Assembly: GCA_047967505.1 (NCBI GenBank)
Contig: CM106541.1
Length of the DNA stretch: 64,000 nucleotides
Origin: Dipteris shenzhenensis
Taxonomy: Eukaryota > Polypodiophyta > Polypodiopsida > Gleicheniales
Direction: 5' to 3' (one strand)
Part shown: piece after piece, positions 12,066 through 24,199 of the stretch
Position numbering within the stretch: position 1 is the stretch's first letter
Layout of the letters: each line of letters opens with the position of its first letter
Made by a program: the position numbers and the translations under genes
The notes under the pieces: generated by a model
Database searches by the model: none
Told to the model about the DNA's origin: nothing
What the model saw: only the letters and a program-made list of their open reading frames with translations

Positions 12066-13458
12066 TTTCTAAGTGAAACTATGTTTTGTTCTGAACTATT
12101 TTTGCCATTTTTTTACATAGTTGGAAGCTTTTTTTTTCCCTCGCTTGGACGCTCGGAAGATTTTGCTCGAAAAATACTCATCCCCAAAAGATCATTTGGC
12201 ACATGCAACACACATGCAACAAGACTTGCAACACATATGCAACAAGACATGCGATAAAAGACCGTATGGCACATGAAACTTACATGGAACAACACATGCA
12301 ACAGTTAGGCAACAGAAGACTAAGGGTCAAGACGTGGAGCAGAAACCAAACATCACAAATGCATACACCCTTGTTAATATGTTGAGTTGGTAGAACTCGG
12401 TCGAAGTCACGGATGAACACAAGCCCTGACACCTCAAGGCTAGGAACTTAACATGCCAAACAAATTTTTTGAAAAAATAAGAAGAAGTTTGTGGCATGAT
12501 GCAACGAGGCAAAAATTCATGTTTTGTCATGCTAAAAACACGCACCTCCATCCCAATAACAAAAGAAATGAACAAATAAAAGTGCGAACGTCTTAGAAAA
12601 GAAATACACCTAAATTTTGGGTTTTGAAATCCCAAGAGGAAAAATTCAAAAAAATACTATAGCCTTCCCCACAGAGGTTAGGCCAAAAACATGCGAACTG
12701 GAATAGATTGTGGTGTGGCCAGACAAGGTCGATGGTGATATAGAGACTGGATTGCCCTCCCTTCTCAAATTTGTCCAAGTGTAATTATTGGGGCTGTAAG
12801 GGAGATCAAAGAAGTAGTGGATGTAATAGAAGCACTTCAGCATGATTGCCCTTGCCTAATTGAGGCATCTGCCTAGTGCATCAATCGTAAGCTCAAGGGG
12901 TGCCAGCTCACTTGCTTGCATTCAAGGTTCCATCTCTTTTGCTTCTTAGATTGGTTCCATGGTGGGCAATGAGAAGAGTAATCACAAGTGTCAAGGCTAT
13001 GGATAAGAAGCTGATGCGGTAGTGGAGACCTCAAGTGGTGAGTGGAGAACCCAATAGAGGAGAACCATGGAGAGGATACAATCAAGAGTGCAATTAGCAA
13101 TAATCCAAGGCTGTGTAGTGGAGTGCATCTTTGTCTACCACATCCACCAATGTTGTCAGCAAGTGCAAATCTTCGAGATCATATGACTAAGCATCCACCG
13201 AATTCATGAGGGGGTGATCCATGTAAGAAGTGCAATGCATATCATCCATGTCCAATTCATGAGCTCATCTTGAGGGATCTTCAGTGGAAGCACATTAACC
13301 CGCTCAAAAAGATATGTCCATGGACAATTGCTAAGAAGCACGATTGAAAAGCACATTTTGGCTTTGTTTGTAAGTGAGCATAATGTTAATTTGCAGTTAC
13401 ACTCAGCCCATACATGGAGTGTCTCTCTCTTCTGAATTTGAATTGTAGTTGCAACCCT
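12066..13458. other. Interval without recognised genes
   Basis: Contains short degenerate GCAACA(C/T)ATGCAACAAGAC repeats near 12200-12260 but no coding pattern I can support. Confidence 0.5.

Positions 13459-13537
<79 letters not shown>
13459..13537. repeat. (CT)n microsatellite, about 38 units
   Basis: Nearly pure CT run. The overlapping frames encoding Leu-Ser or Arg-Glu repeats are artefacts. Confidence 0.97.
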
Positions 13538-13542
<5 letters not shown>

Positions 13543-14019
13543 TCACTCTCACATGCATAGAGGTGCAGTCTTCGTCCTACCTGCTCCATCACCAGCTCTC
13601 TCTCTCTAAGAGAGGTGCAATCTTCCTCTTGCTTGTTTCATTGCCAAGAATTGTTGTCCTCCCTCTCAGTCACTTTGTTACTATTGCAGGTGACATTGCA
13701 ACGCCTAGACTGCACACACTCACACATAGGCACAAGCTTCCTCTTGCCTACTCCATGATCAAGAATTCTTGTTGAGGCAAATTATTGTCTCATGTGGAGA
13801 CTCTCTCTCTTCAATGACACATATCATTTCAGACTACACTGAAGGGGCTACCACAATCTTGTCAGGATCTCCTTACAATCAAGCTTTCTTGAAGCTTTGG
13901 TAAGCATGCTCACCACAGTCACCAGATCAGATGCTTCCACTCTTTGCATTATGGAGCTGATGTAGAAAGTTTTATGGATTCTTGGTTTATATTGTTCATC
14001 ATTTAGAGCCTGCACTAAA

Positions 14020-14486
14020 TTGCAGGTTTTGGGGGGTTCACATTTGAGCTGCCAACAAGGTGAGCCAATGAAAGGAAACATGGGAAGATCCATTGAACCA
14101 ACAGTACAGGACAATGTCAAAAGGGATTATGAAGCTAGAAAGAAAAGAGAGAAGTGCGCAAGAGACAAACATAGGAGGGAGGTTACTATTCATGGAATTG
14201 ATTGATTGGCAGAAGCGAAGGATTGTTAACAAAACTATGAACATTTTTGATAGCATGATGACTGGCATGGGTACAGAAGCCAGAACTGAACTTGCCCCAA
14301 TAGTCTTCTAGTCATGCAAATGGGACTTGATGGCCATGATACTTTGCAAGGGACTTAAAATAAACTAGATTGAGGCCATTGAAAAATAAGGAGTTCATAG
14401 AGGCACACAAGGAAATTGGAAGAGGGATAGCCTCATCCATGGAGTAGGTAGCCAATGCCTTGAATAGGATTGCAGAACACTTTTGA
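14020..14486 (+). pseudogene. PIF/Harbinger ORF1 (Myb/SANT-like) remnant
   Basis: Fragments in more than one frame. The end of the region reads EFIEAHKEIGRGIASSMEQ-like followed by VANALNRIAEHF, with a stop where Q is expected. This amphipathic tail resembles the C-terminus of the DNA-binding ORF1 protein carried by PIF/Harbinger elements beside the transposase. The basic segment KKREKCARDKHRRE lies upstream. The assignment rests mostly on its position just before a PIF transposase remnant. It is too decayed to function. Confidence 0.45.
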
Positions 14487-14499
14487 GTTCTATGTACTT

Positions 14500-14750
14500 C
14501 AATTGCATACTTTTATTGCACTACTTTTTGAGATCTAGGTGTTTCATTGCATAGTACATACTTTTATTACAACACTTTTTGAGATCTAAGTACTTCATTG
14601 CATACTTTTATTGCAAAGCTTTTTGAGATCTATGAGCTTCATTGCATACTTTTATTGCAAAGCTTTTTGAGATCTATGAGCTGCATTGCATACTTTTATT
14701 GCAAAGGTTTTTGAGATCTATGAGCTTCATTGCATACTTTTGTTGCAATA
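14500..14750. repeat. 44-bp tandem repeat, about 5 copies
   Basis: Units begin GCATACTTTTATTGCAAAGC and continue TTTTTGAGATCTATGAGCTTC. The starts at 14600, 14644, 14688 and 14732 give a period of exactly 44 bases, with two more diverged copies on the left. The array sits between the ORF1 and transposase remnants. Confidence 0.92.
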
Positions 14751-14815
14751 TTGAGGCCATCGGATCCCATTGCTATGATGTATTGTGAGGTTTTCATTGA
14801 ATTGAGGAGAAGAAA

Positions 14816-15545
14816 GTGTCCATTTGTCTGTTGAGGCTTGCATTTGGGATGAGTTTTGTGCACCTATCAAAGCAATTCGGGTGTGGTCGGTCCACAGCAT
14901 CTAGGTTTGTGTTGCAATTTGTGAAAGCCATTCGACAACATTATTCACGCGCCATTTGTTGGCTGGTGATAGAATACAAAATGGAGGAGGTAAAGAGTGG
15001 ATTTGAGGCACTTCGAGGTCTCCCTAATGTGTGCGGATCTATTGATTGTACACATATTCTCCTTGAATTACCCTCAAAGGAAGATAGCACTCATTGGTAT
15101 GACAAGGACAAAGATTACTGCATGATTTTGCAAGAGTTGTAGATTCCAACATGAGGTTTATGGACGTAAACATCAGATGGCCGGGCTCTTGTAATGACAA
15201 ATGAGTGCTTCGGAACACAAGTTTCTATCGCAATCTGTCATCCACTCGCATTGTTGTTTTGCGAGAACTTTTGGACGACTAAAGGCTGCATGGGGTATCC
15301 TTGCTCGGTCCATAAAGAATCCAAATTTGCACCATCTTCCACGACTCATCCATGCATGTTGTATCTTACACAACATGGCCCTTGACTATGATGATAGTAG
15401 GGATGATGATGAGGACATTAACATAAATGATGCCTCGATTGAGAACCATGTGGCTCGGTATGGTGGGGAGGAAGACATGCCAGAGGAAACAGAACTAAGA
15501 AACTCAATGGTGCAGTATTTGAAGACGTTGGATCCAAATCGTTGA
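14816..15545 (+). pseudogene. PIF/Harbinger (HARBI1-like) transposase remnant
   Basis: DDE_Tnp_4 family transposase, which cuts and pastes PIF/Harbinger elements. The N-terminal helix-turn-helix (FGCGRSTASRFV, about 14875) is followed by LPNVCGSIDCTHI with the first catalytic Asp. A frameshift near 15130 moves to a frame reading DSNMRFMDVNIRWPGSCND, the block before the second Asp. The middle of the domain, including GDSGYP, is deleted. The third frame (15201-15545) gives TFGRLKAAWGIL, LIHACCILHNM and an acidic tail; the catalytic Glu expected just before FGRLK is lost (ARTFGRLK). Frameshifts, the deletion and missing acids make it a fossil. Confidence 0.85.
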
Positions 15546-15699
15546 TTTATCATATTGTAGAGGCTTTGCAACTTCGAAGTAGAGGCTTTGCAACTTCGGA
15601 TTTTGTAATTTTGAATTTGGAATGAGCCCAACATCTCACTTTTTAAACTCTCTTTCTTGTTTTTTATAAAATTTCCTATTTTTCCTAGCAAAAGTCTTA

Positions 15700-16660
15700 A
15701 GGTTGCATTAATCTTGAACTTCAGGATGTCGTGCTTAAATTATTTGGAATGTATATGTGGTTTTAATTAATTGGAAAGGAGGGGTTTGGTGGGGGATGAA
15801 TGTATGTGATAGTTTTAATTTATTTGAAAGGGGGGTGGCGGGGGTGGGGAGGTATAAGTTATAACGTTAATTGAAGGAGGAGGGGGCCCAAGTCAAATGG
15901 TGGGTGAATGCAATGTGGCACGCATGTAAAACAGGAACTTCCGGTTGCTGGTGGTGCAACCGGGATCGTCTCTCTCGTCACACGGTCTACCACACACGTG
16001 GGGATGCGAATCCACTCGTGGAGCCCGCCGCCGAGTGAGTTGTCTCCTCGGCGTCTGGCGCGGACGCGGAGAGCTCCTCTAACTGGCAAGGTGCCCGTCC
16101 GGACACCTAGCGTGCACGCACCATGGCTGTGCAGGTTTATCCAGGGGCTTACGTTGACGATAACCTAAAATGCTTTAGGTTTATCTTTGAACTGCTTTAT
16201 GAGAGCCCTAAGAACGTTCTGTATCATTTACTAATGAGATCACGCTCTCCCTCAGGTTTGTATCGACTACCTTTCTCTTTGAACGATTTGCATACGCTGG
16301 TCGTCCCTGAACGCTGAGATGGCAGTCAATCCTCCTTCCGTTTCATTTGACAACTCACATGTAGGTTGGTGGTTCAGTACTCTATTGTAGTTTGTATGTA
16401 TTGCTGTAAATGGCAAATTATGTAGACGGTCACGTCCAGGTGCATGCTTTTCTCGGTCTGTTTATGGGTAGATTTTGTAGCTCTTTGTTGGTTCTCTTTT
16501 ACTTCGCTGCGGTATGCATTGTTGTTTATATACAATTGCTGTTGCTGACAGAATTGAGTTATTTGATTGTTTATGTCAGCACGTGAAGATTCCAAGCTTC
16601 TTCAGATTGGGTGGGAGACCAGGGAAGGCCACCAAGGGAAGAGATGGCCTTGACTGGTCT
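15700..16660. other. Interval without recognised genes
   Basis: A relatively GC-rich block (15830-16120) with a few short frames but no recognised domain. Confidence 0.4.
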
Positions 16661-16664
16661 GCCA

Positions 16665-17135
16665 CCCAAATCTAAAGGAGCTTGGAATCTTCAAGAACTG
16701 AGCTTGAGAGGATGCATGCTCCCACGAGCAGGAGATTTCCAGATCAGTGAGCTAACGGAGCTCAGTCTGTACGTATGCTTGCGCTCTCTAGGCTCGAGAG
16801 ACTTGATGGAACTGTCAACTATTTATTGTGTGGAGGCAGCTTCATATTTGAGGTTTTATTCTTGTATATACACACAGGGTGATCTATTCAGCTTTTACAA
16901 ACATAGCATGTCTTCACGTCCAAGCGGAGGAGCTTCAAATAAGGGGTTGCAGGGCCTTGGAGAGAGAGGTTAACAGATCTGAGCTCTAAGGTGGGTTTAT
17001 TCTGTCTTGAAGGAAATGTATTCAGCTTTTAAGGCATAGCATGTCTTCATCCAAAAGCTGAGGAGCTTCCAAGAAGGGGTTGCAGGTCCTTGGAAATGGA
17101 GGTTATCAGATTTGAGCTTTGTGGTGGGTTTAAAG
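16665..17135 (+). pseudogene. Possible LRR fragment with internal duplication
   Basis: Residues such as LQELSLRGCMLP and ISELTELSLYVC (16695-16780) follow the spacing of plant leucine-rich repeats of the NBS-LRR type, but only about two repeats are visible and no NB-ARC motif is nearby. A roughly 105-base segment at 16888-17000 (AGCATGTCTTCA..., GGGGTTGCAGG...CTTGGA) recurs at 17030-17135. This is a weak call; chance similarity is possible. Confidence 0.3.
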
Positions 17136-17349
17136 TCTTTATGGCTTGGCCCATCGTGAAGCCTTAAAGAAATGACACTTGTACGCTTCAATTCAAAGGA
17201 ATTCAAAATCCAGAGGTGCTTGAGCTTGACTATGTTCACCAATGTCGGCTCTCTTACTGCATTGGAGAATTTGCCCCGGAGTCATGTGAGGGCTTGCTTA
17301 CGTTGCATTAAAGGTCTACATATGACAGATTGTAATGGATAAAAAAGTT

Positions 17350-17374
17350 GAGAGAGAGAGAGAGAGAGAGAGAG
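17350..17374. repeat. (GA)n microsatellite
   Basis: Short pure GA run. Confidence 0.9.
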
Positions 17375-19790
17375 TGTTGTATTCTATGTTTTGCATTTGA
17401 AGTTTCACATGTAATGAAGATTGATTAGCATATTGATATTGAAGTATTGTGTGTAATTAGAATATCAAGTGGAAATCTAAAATGGTTCTAGTGGAGAGGT
17501 CAACTAGAAGCTATGCTGTTGCATAATGGACACTCTAAGCTAGTAAGTGGAATTCTAAAAAATGTGCCATTTTCACTATTGTGAAGAGGTAGCCACAAGT
17601 GACGGTTTAGAGGTAACATGCTTTAGTTTGGTGCCCAACATATTGCCTTTGCAATTGCTTGACACCCATGGGCTGGTTGGAGTTGAGAGCAAGTACCACA
17701 CAATCACACCTAATGTACCTCGTAATGGGCACTCTAAAGGCTATGTTTAGAAGGTGTTAATTGGTAACATATTGCCTTTGCAATGGAGTGAGACCCTTGG
17801 GCAAGCTGACTTGAACACCAGAAAAGTTTCGTCCGTCGCTATGCAAAGGCTTGGAAGGGGGAAGGGAAGATAAGGCCAGGAAAGGGAAAGCGGGAGAAAG
17901 CTAGGGACTGCCCAAGGGCAGCAAAGGAAAGCTGCCTATTGTAGAGGCTGCGAATTGCAGCAAGGGAGGAGGGAGCTACCAAGCAGCTTGGAACGACTGC
18001 AAAATGCAGCTAGGACGAGGGAGAGAACTGAGTGGCAGCCCAACGGGCTGTCCACTGTAGAGGCAGCTGCGAATTGCAGCAAAGAGGGACAGGGTTGCGT
18101 GGCAGTCTATTGGGGTTGCAGCTCTGTTTGATTTGTTGCCCTGGGTTAGTGAGCCTTGAAAGAGCGACTTTTTGCACCTCCCTTTTGGTGATGCCCACTT
18201 GCTAGCTCCAAATTGCTGGTGCAATTGGGAGTGATTGACTTGGAGCAAGCTCCCACAATGGATTGTGACAACATGTATTTGACGCCGCTAATCAAGTTTA
18301 ACATTTGCTACAAGGATTATGTTTTCTTGTATGTTCGGGGGTGTTCTCATTCTCTTAACAGTCTTCTCTGTCATCGTGTTGGCATCTTGCAAGTTGCTCC
18401 TCTACAAATGATCTAGCCCCTTGAAGGAGTTTCAAGAGTTGATATAATCTCTCGTCGCTTTTGATGTTTCGGTAAAGTAGTCACTAGGGGATCTCAATGA
18501 AGGACCTTATGTGCCAGTAGTGGAATGCAAAGCAATGTTACGTAAATATGTTATTGGAATGAGAAGATGTTGCACGATGACGTATTGCTTTATGACTAGG
18601 ACCCTTCATTGTAACGGTTGGGGTAGATGAGGCATGAAAGGAGGTAGAGGTAGGCCCTTACAAAGAAAGGGAAGAGGAGATCCACCAATGTACCAAGCCA
18701 TTGGCAAAGAAGATGACGATGAAGGCAACGAGTAGCAGCTCGATTGTCTTATGGATCTCATCATTCTCTTGGAGCGACCTCATCCATGGCCCTTCCCTTG
18801 TGCTCTCCTTTCGGGTGCCCATTGCAAGCGACCTTGGACATGGTGCAATTTCTCCGTGAACCTAGACCAGAATCTAGGTTGCTAACAAGGTTCTCGCTCA
18901 ATATCTTAACAAAGAGGAGGAAGAGATCTTGAATTATATGTTATTCACCTTGTTTTTTTCAGTTTATCATTTATAGGTAATAAAAAAATGTGAAATTTTA
19001 TAAGAAAGTGAGTTTTAAGCAAAGTAAATTTTCATTCATAATTTTAGTAAAAGTTAATTTTGCAGTTATTAAACTTATTATAAATAAATATTGTAATTAT
19101 TATTTAAGTTATATTCTATTCAACTAAAAAAATTTTACATGTATTCCAATTTGTTTCTTTTTGGCTTGCTACTTTTAAAGTGGAAGCCTAAGTAACAGTG
19201 TCTCACCTCATGAAAGAGAAAATGGTTGTTTTATTTATTTCATGAAAATTAGAATTGCACGCCACAGGGCTTCTGAACCAGTTCATGCATTGTCCCACGA
19301 TCACACATTGCAATGCAGCAAAGAGGGTTCTGAGATATGTTGTCCCTTCTTTGTAGTCCAAGTGCCACCCATGTATCCTCTCGTTCTCTCTCTCAACTTG
19401 AAGCTAAATTTCTATTTATGTCCCCATCATTTTCTCCCCCTTTCTCTCTCTCTCTTCTTCTTTCAATTTGCCGCGACAGGCCTCTTGAATGTATTCAACT
19501 TGTTTTAAATATTGATAGGTATTCATTAGTTTGCATGTCTTCTAGGATCATGTTATGTTCATATCTAGTAGAAAAGGTTAATATATATTTTTTAAGTAGG
19601 ATAGAAAGGAATATAGCTTTTCTATAGGTTGTTACATAATTTGCAACCTACTTTATTATCATTTTTTGGGAATAAGAGGTTATCACTATCATCATAACCT
19701 ATAAAAAGCATTCATAGATACGAACGAAATAATAATTCCTTATTGGGATTTAGGTTTATTATTTAGGTTTTTAGTAAAAAGGAACATTCA
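17375..19790. other. Interval without recognised genes
   Basis: 17860-18200 holds imprecise repeats of GAGGC(AG)CTGCGAATTGCAGCAA, and 18950-19150 is AT-rich. I see no supported gene. Confidence 0.4.
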
Positions 19791-21000
19791 TTTTTTTTCG
19801 AGGAACAAAATTGTATTAAATAAGAGAGAAAAAGATACAAAAGAGAAGAGCAGCCTCTTGTGTCAGGTAGGCTAAGTACTAAACTCTTTACGTATTCTTG
19901 CTTGCAATAGCCAAGCGAGCCTGATGAAATGCCAGACTCTTTTTAGCAAGATGTCTCATTGTAGTCCAAACAGTCTCCACAACTTCATACAGAGACGCAT
20001 TACCATGTACTTTGTTGAAAACTACTTTATTGCAAAATTTCCAAATGACCTCAATAGTCAAGACAAACTTTTAGGATAGCATCATTCAATAGCACACGTC
20101 CAAGAGAGATGGGAGAGGACAACATTATCATTAAGCCATATAGAAAGCTTTCTCCAAACTGATTCACCTCGATGCATTCCCATAAACATGATGAGTAGAT
20201 TCTTTTTTAGTCCTGCGCAAAGGGCATAAAGGCAAAGCCTTAGGATTCCACTTTGAAATCCTTTCTCTAATAGGTAATTTACCACTGATAACTTTCCACA
20301 AAAAACATTTTGATTTTTAGAGAGTTATTGCCTTCCTAACTTTGCATATTTTTCTTTTCCATGTTGAAGTACTGTCATGAGAGGCATATGAGAACCTGAT
20401 TTTTAGAATAGCCTATGTGGTGTCACACTGACTCTTCTCTTTCACATCATCAATAGAGCATTTATGTACAACTTACCATTCTCAGCATCACGCCTATACA
20501 CTTTGCTTGCAGGCCATTCCGGCCTCAAATTACTCATAATTTCCTATAGAAAACTTTGTTCACCATGGGTTGATTGATATCCAGCTTACATAATATCATT
20601 AGGCATCCTATCACAGGAATTTGGATCCCACTAATCGTTCCATATCCCAATTCCTTTTTTGTATATCCTCTTAGCCAACCTCGGCCTAATCCTTAAACAA
20701 AGGAGGACCATCTAAAATGGCCCAGGCGGACAGCCATATAGATCTTCCCAAAGTCACATCACCAGACAGAACAAACAAACACCTCCAGTAGTAGTTTGCA
20801 AACACGGCTTTCTAGATCTGAACCAATAATTTTGATTGAGGGATTTGACTCGAAATTTTGATCGCATAAGATCTTGCCAAGGAGCATTGTGTACACTTAT
20901 ACCTCCATCCCATTATAACAAATCTAGTGACGAGCTAAACAGGCCCATGGTTGCAAACAGCCCAGTCTCAGAAAACATCTAGCACAAAGTTTGTTACACG
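19791..21000 (-). pseudogene. LINE (non-LTR retrotransposon) 3' end
   Basis: Read on the minus strand, 20,320-20,150 gives WKVISGKLPIRERISKWNP, then LCPL(C to R)RTKKESTHHVYGN. This is the zf-RVT zinc-finger region found downstream of reverse transcriptase in plant LINEs, with one cysteine mutated. Upstream on the same strand (20,820-20,640) SIWLSAWAILDGPPLF fits the GPPLF segment that precedes it. Stops and frame changes are frequent. A short A-tract (T-run on +, 19,791-19,798) would be the poly(A) tail. The reverse transcriptase core is absent, as expected for a 5'-truncated LINE. Confidence 0.65.
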
Positions 21001-21197
21001 TTTCCACGAAATAATATGCCATTGATTTTTCCACAAGAATTCTTGAATTAAGGCATCGCTTATACCCGTATAGATATCGTCAATGACATAAATCATGAGG
21101 TAAATAAATTACCATTGAGATTAAATAAATCATTATGGCCCGCCTGGGCAAATATTTTACTATGTGGTTCTCACCATGCCGTCGCTTATATCTACTA

Positions 21198-21524
21198 CTA
21201 CACGAACTCACTGCAGGTATTCTTATATTGAAGCTTGGTAGCCTTGTGCAGCCTGGTCTCTACTAATCCCTTTAAATCAGCCAGGTATTTACTGGCAGCT
21301 AGTGCTCTTTTTGTGCTCTCAGACAACGAGCCGTGTAGGATAGCTTTGACCCTGAACTCTAAAAAGAATGGATTCTCCTTCACGTGTTCACCTGGTCCAA
21401 CCAGCTTATTTTGAGCCAATCGAGTGGCCTCTATTTTATTCAAAGCAAAATCCGTGCTATGAAATGTTGCTAGGGCCAGCAAAGGCTTGTCAAGTTTTCT
21501 CTGAGCTCCAACCAAGACATTCAC
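21198..21524 (-). CDS. Unrecognised 108-codon open frame
   Basis: I do not recognise this frame. It is rich in Lys, Leu and Ala (for example LDKPLLALATFHSTDFALNK and LAASKYLADLKGLVETRL) and would fold mostly as helices. It lies upstream of, and in the same orientation as, the LINE remnant, so it could be an old part of that element. No splice or promoter signals support it as an independent gene. Confidence 0.2.
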   Translation of the reverse strand: MNVLVGAQRKLDKPLLALATFHSTDFALNKIEATRLAQNKLVGPGEHVKENPFFLEFRVKAILHGSLSESTKRALAASKYLADLKGLVETRLHKATKLQYKNTCSEFV

Positions 21525-22504
21525 ACAATTCCATATGTGAGCTCACTTGTACTTGTTGGTAAGATGCCAGTCTCTTATGCGCATAATTCTATAAGCTTTG
21601 GAAGCCTAGATTGAGAGGAAGAAAGATCATGTAGAGGGGCGATAACTACATGAAAAACACATGTACACAGAGCATAGAATACGGTGAAGCTATGACTCAA
21701 AGCTGTACTTTGGAATGGTTGAGTCTTGGGAAGGATACACGAATCGAGAATTCAGGAATTTGGCAACAAGGTTGATAATATGTTGCTTTCTATTGAGTGG
21801 TTGATGTTTGATGACTTGGAACATAATCTGGTAGGTCAAGAAACAAAGAGCCAGAGATTTACGTGGTAGCCCAACGAGTGGCTCCTATGTATTACATGGC
21901 TTACACTTGTTCCTTTTGGAAAAAAGTTCGTGACTTATTGACTTATAGGAAAGAAATGTGGACTTATGGACTTAGTGAAAATCATCTTAGCATAACAAAG
22001 AACTAAGGACCTTGCCTAACGCGTTAGGACAACTATACATTAGGGGATAACCTCTTTAAGCTTAGATAATTTTAAAGGTGAAGGGCACTGTGACATGAAG
22101 TTGGGGGTAATAAACTTCACGCACCTCTTCACTTCCTGCTACTTTCGAACTGACTAACAAAGATATTTATCATTGAGAATGGGACATTAGAAAGAAGCTT
22201 TTATGCCAAGATACCAAACCATACTTTCCTCCCTCAGATGAGAATGAAGATGGTAACATCCCAAGTGATGTTGTAATCAAGCATAGGGAGAAGGAAAGGA
22301 TCAGCAGAGGCCATAATCTCAATGAGTCGGTCTGTGCCAAAGAGAAGAGCGATACGTTGTTGAAAGAAGATCTTGCGGCTCAACATGACATGAACTGATA
22401 TATATCGAGGAGTTTGAAGGAGCTGATTAGGTCGGATGGGTAGATTCTGAGGAAACATTGCACCTCCTTCATAGACACCTTTACACTTAGCTTAAAACAC
22501 TCTA

Positions 22505-23040
22505 CAAACTGTCATTAGACACAGAGGCCTATAACTTTCAGTAGAGACATGATATCAGAGATTCAAGCACACAAAGGGATACGCCTTAATATGGCTTCGC
22601 GCTGATATAAGTTTCATTGAAAACAGACAGACGGTTGAAGAGATATGGACAATTTACTATTAGGGGTAAAAACTATCATGAAAACAGACTGTCAGACACA
22701 GAGACTCATAACATTTTACAGCAGTATCTGATTTAACATCGAAGCACCTACAAACATGCGCCTTGAAGAGAGCTTCGCGCTGATATATGTTTCATAAGAA
22801 ACAGAGAAGCAGCCAAAAAGTTATGGACAGTTTACTAGACGGGGGTAAAAACTATCATGAAAACAGACTGTCAGACACAAAGAATCATAAATTTTTGCAG
22901 CAGTATCTGATTCAAGATTTGATAACATATAAACATGCGGCTTAAAGAGAGCTTCGCACTGATATAAATATCATTAAAATCGGACTATCGAGCAGAAAGT
23001 TATGAGCAAAATACTAACAGGGGGTCAAACTGTCATGAAA
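22505..23040. repeat. Degenerate tandem repeat, about 178 bp x 3
   Basis: Three consecutive units share AACTGTCA(T/G)ACACA, CAGTATCTGATT, GAGAGCTTCGCGCTGATAT and GGGGGTAAAAACTATCATGA-type blocks in the same order, starting near 22505, 22683 and 22861. The last unit ends a few bases before the left gypsy LTR. Confidence 0.85.
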
Positions 23041-23055
23041 ACTACCCTCCACCCA

Positions 23056-24146
23056 TGCTAATTTTGCCTAAGCGGGATGCTCCCTCAAGACTCCACCTTC
23101 ATCAACGATCCACCCCTCGTAGATTTTGCCTAGAAGAGAGGAAGAAGTTTGCATGGTGGCTCGGGAAATAGATGGACCATGTGTGCACAGTGAGCAGCCG
23201 AATAGAAAGAACTTTTAAGGCTTTGAAAGAAAGAAAAGGGAAAAGAGAGAGAGAACCTGAACTAACCTTCATTACAAATAGAGTGAGAATCCACTCCAAC
23301 ACTACAAACACAAGGGAGAAGAAGAGGTTTCATACATATAAGAGGGAGCGGAAGCTCCAAGACTACTCATAGAGAGAGAATAAACTAGAGAGAGATGGAC
23401 TCAAGAGTCTACATAAGAGAATATCTACAAGAGGGAGAGAAGGCTCATGGAAGAGGCTTGGGGAGATTAGAGCTACAGCAACATGAGGCCTAATGGTGGA
23501 AGAGATTCATGAACAAGGGAGAGGAGGGCTCCTTTTATAGAGATTTTGTTACCCTCCTTCACCCATTTACAATTGCTGCCTGTAGATTCCTTTCCCCATC
23601 AATCACATAAGCACGTATGTCACCATCTATGTCCTTTTTGGCTACTCTTGCCATGTGTCCCATCACAAGATGCTCAAGACTCTTAAAATATTGAGAAAGT
23701 CAAGAGCATTCTCACATGGAGCCCATAGGGACGCTCTCTTTTCCACATGTCCACATCCTCCTTATTCCACATAGGAGTTCTAGAAGGATTCCTCTTGACT
23801 TCACACTCCTCCACATGCCTTTCACACGCTTGGCATGTGGCCTCTGTTATATTATTGGAACACATGGACATGAGCCCACCTCTTTATATGACTCACTCTC
23901 CCTATTTTCTAAAAAACTCCATAATATCCCATACACAAATAACCCTCACCCCATACCAAGGTATTTATAATTCATACCTATGGTATTTGCAATGAGCCAT
24001 TCCACTCATCCTCTCCATCCCATACAATATCATAGAAAATAGAAATAAGTGAGAGCCGCTAGGCTATCACTTGATACTCAAACTCTTATCAAACATAGAG
24101 AAAAACAATACCAATGCCAAATTAAAAATATCAATTTTCGGCGTCA
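23056..24146 (-). repeat. Gypsy 3' LTR (left copy)
   Basis: Aligns along its whole length with 25604-26698. It is immediately followed on the + strand by TTTCCCCCCCC, the complement of a polypurine tract, which places this copy at the 3' end of the minus-strand element. Confidence 0.9.
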
Positions 24147-24163
24147 CATCTTTCCCCCCCCAG
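24147..24163 (-). promoter_or_regulatory. Polypurine tract
   Basis: CTGGGGGGGGAAAGA on the minus strand lies directly before the 3' LTR, as required for plus-strand priming. Confidence 0.8.
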
Positions 24164-24199
24164 TCGATCCTCTCTAGTACAGAGAGGGTCTACTGGCCC

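Noticed and set aside
12203-12385. ORF rich in His, Met and Gln over GCAACA-type repeats
   Set aside because: Composition follows the degenerate repeat rather than a protein family.
14500-14750. Possible CRISPR-like array
   Set aside because: Units are contiguous with no unique spacers, and the context is a plant nuclear transposon.
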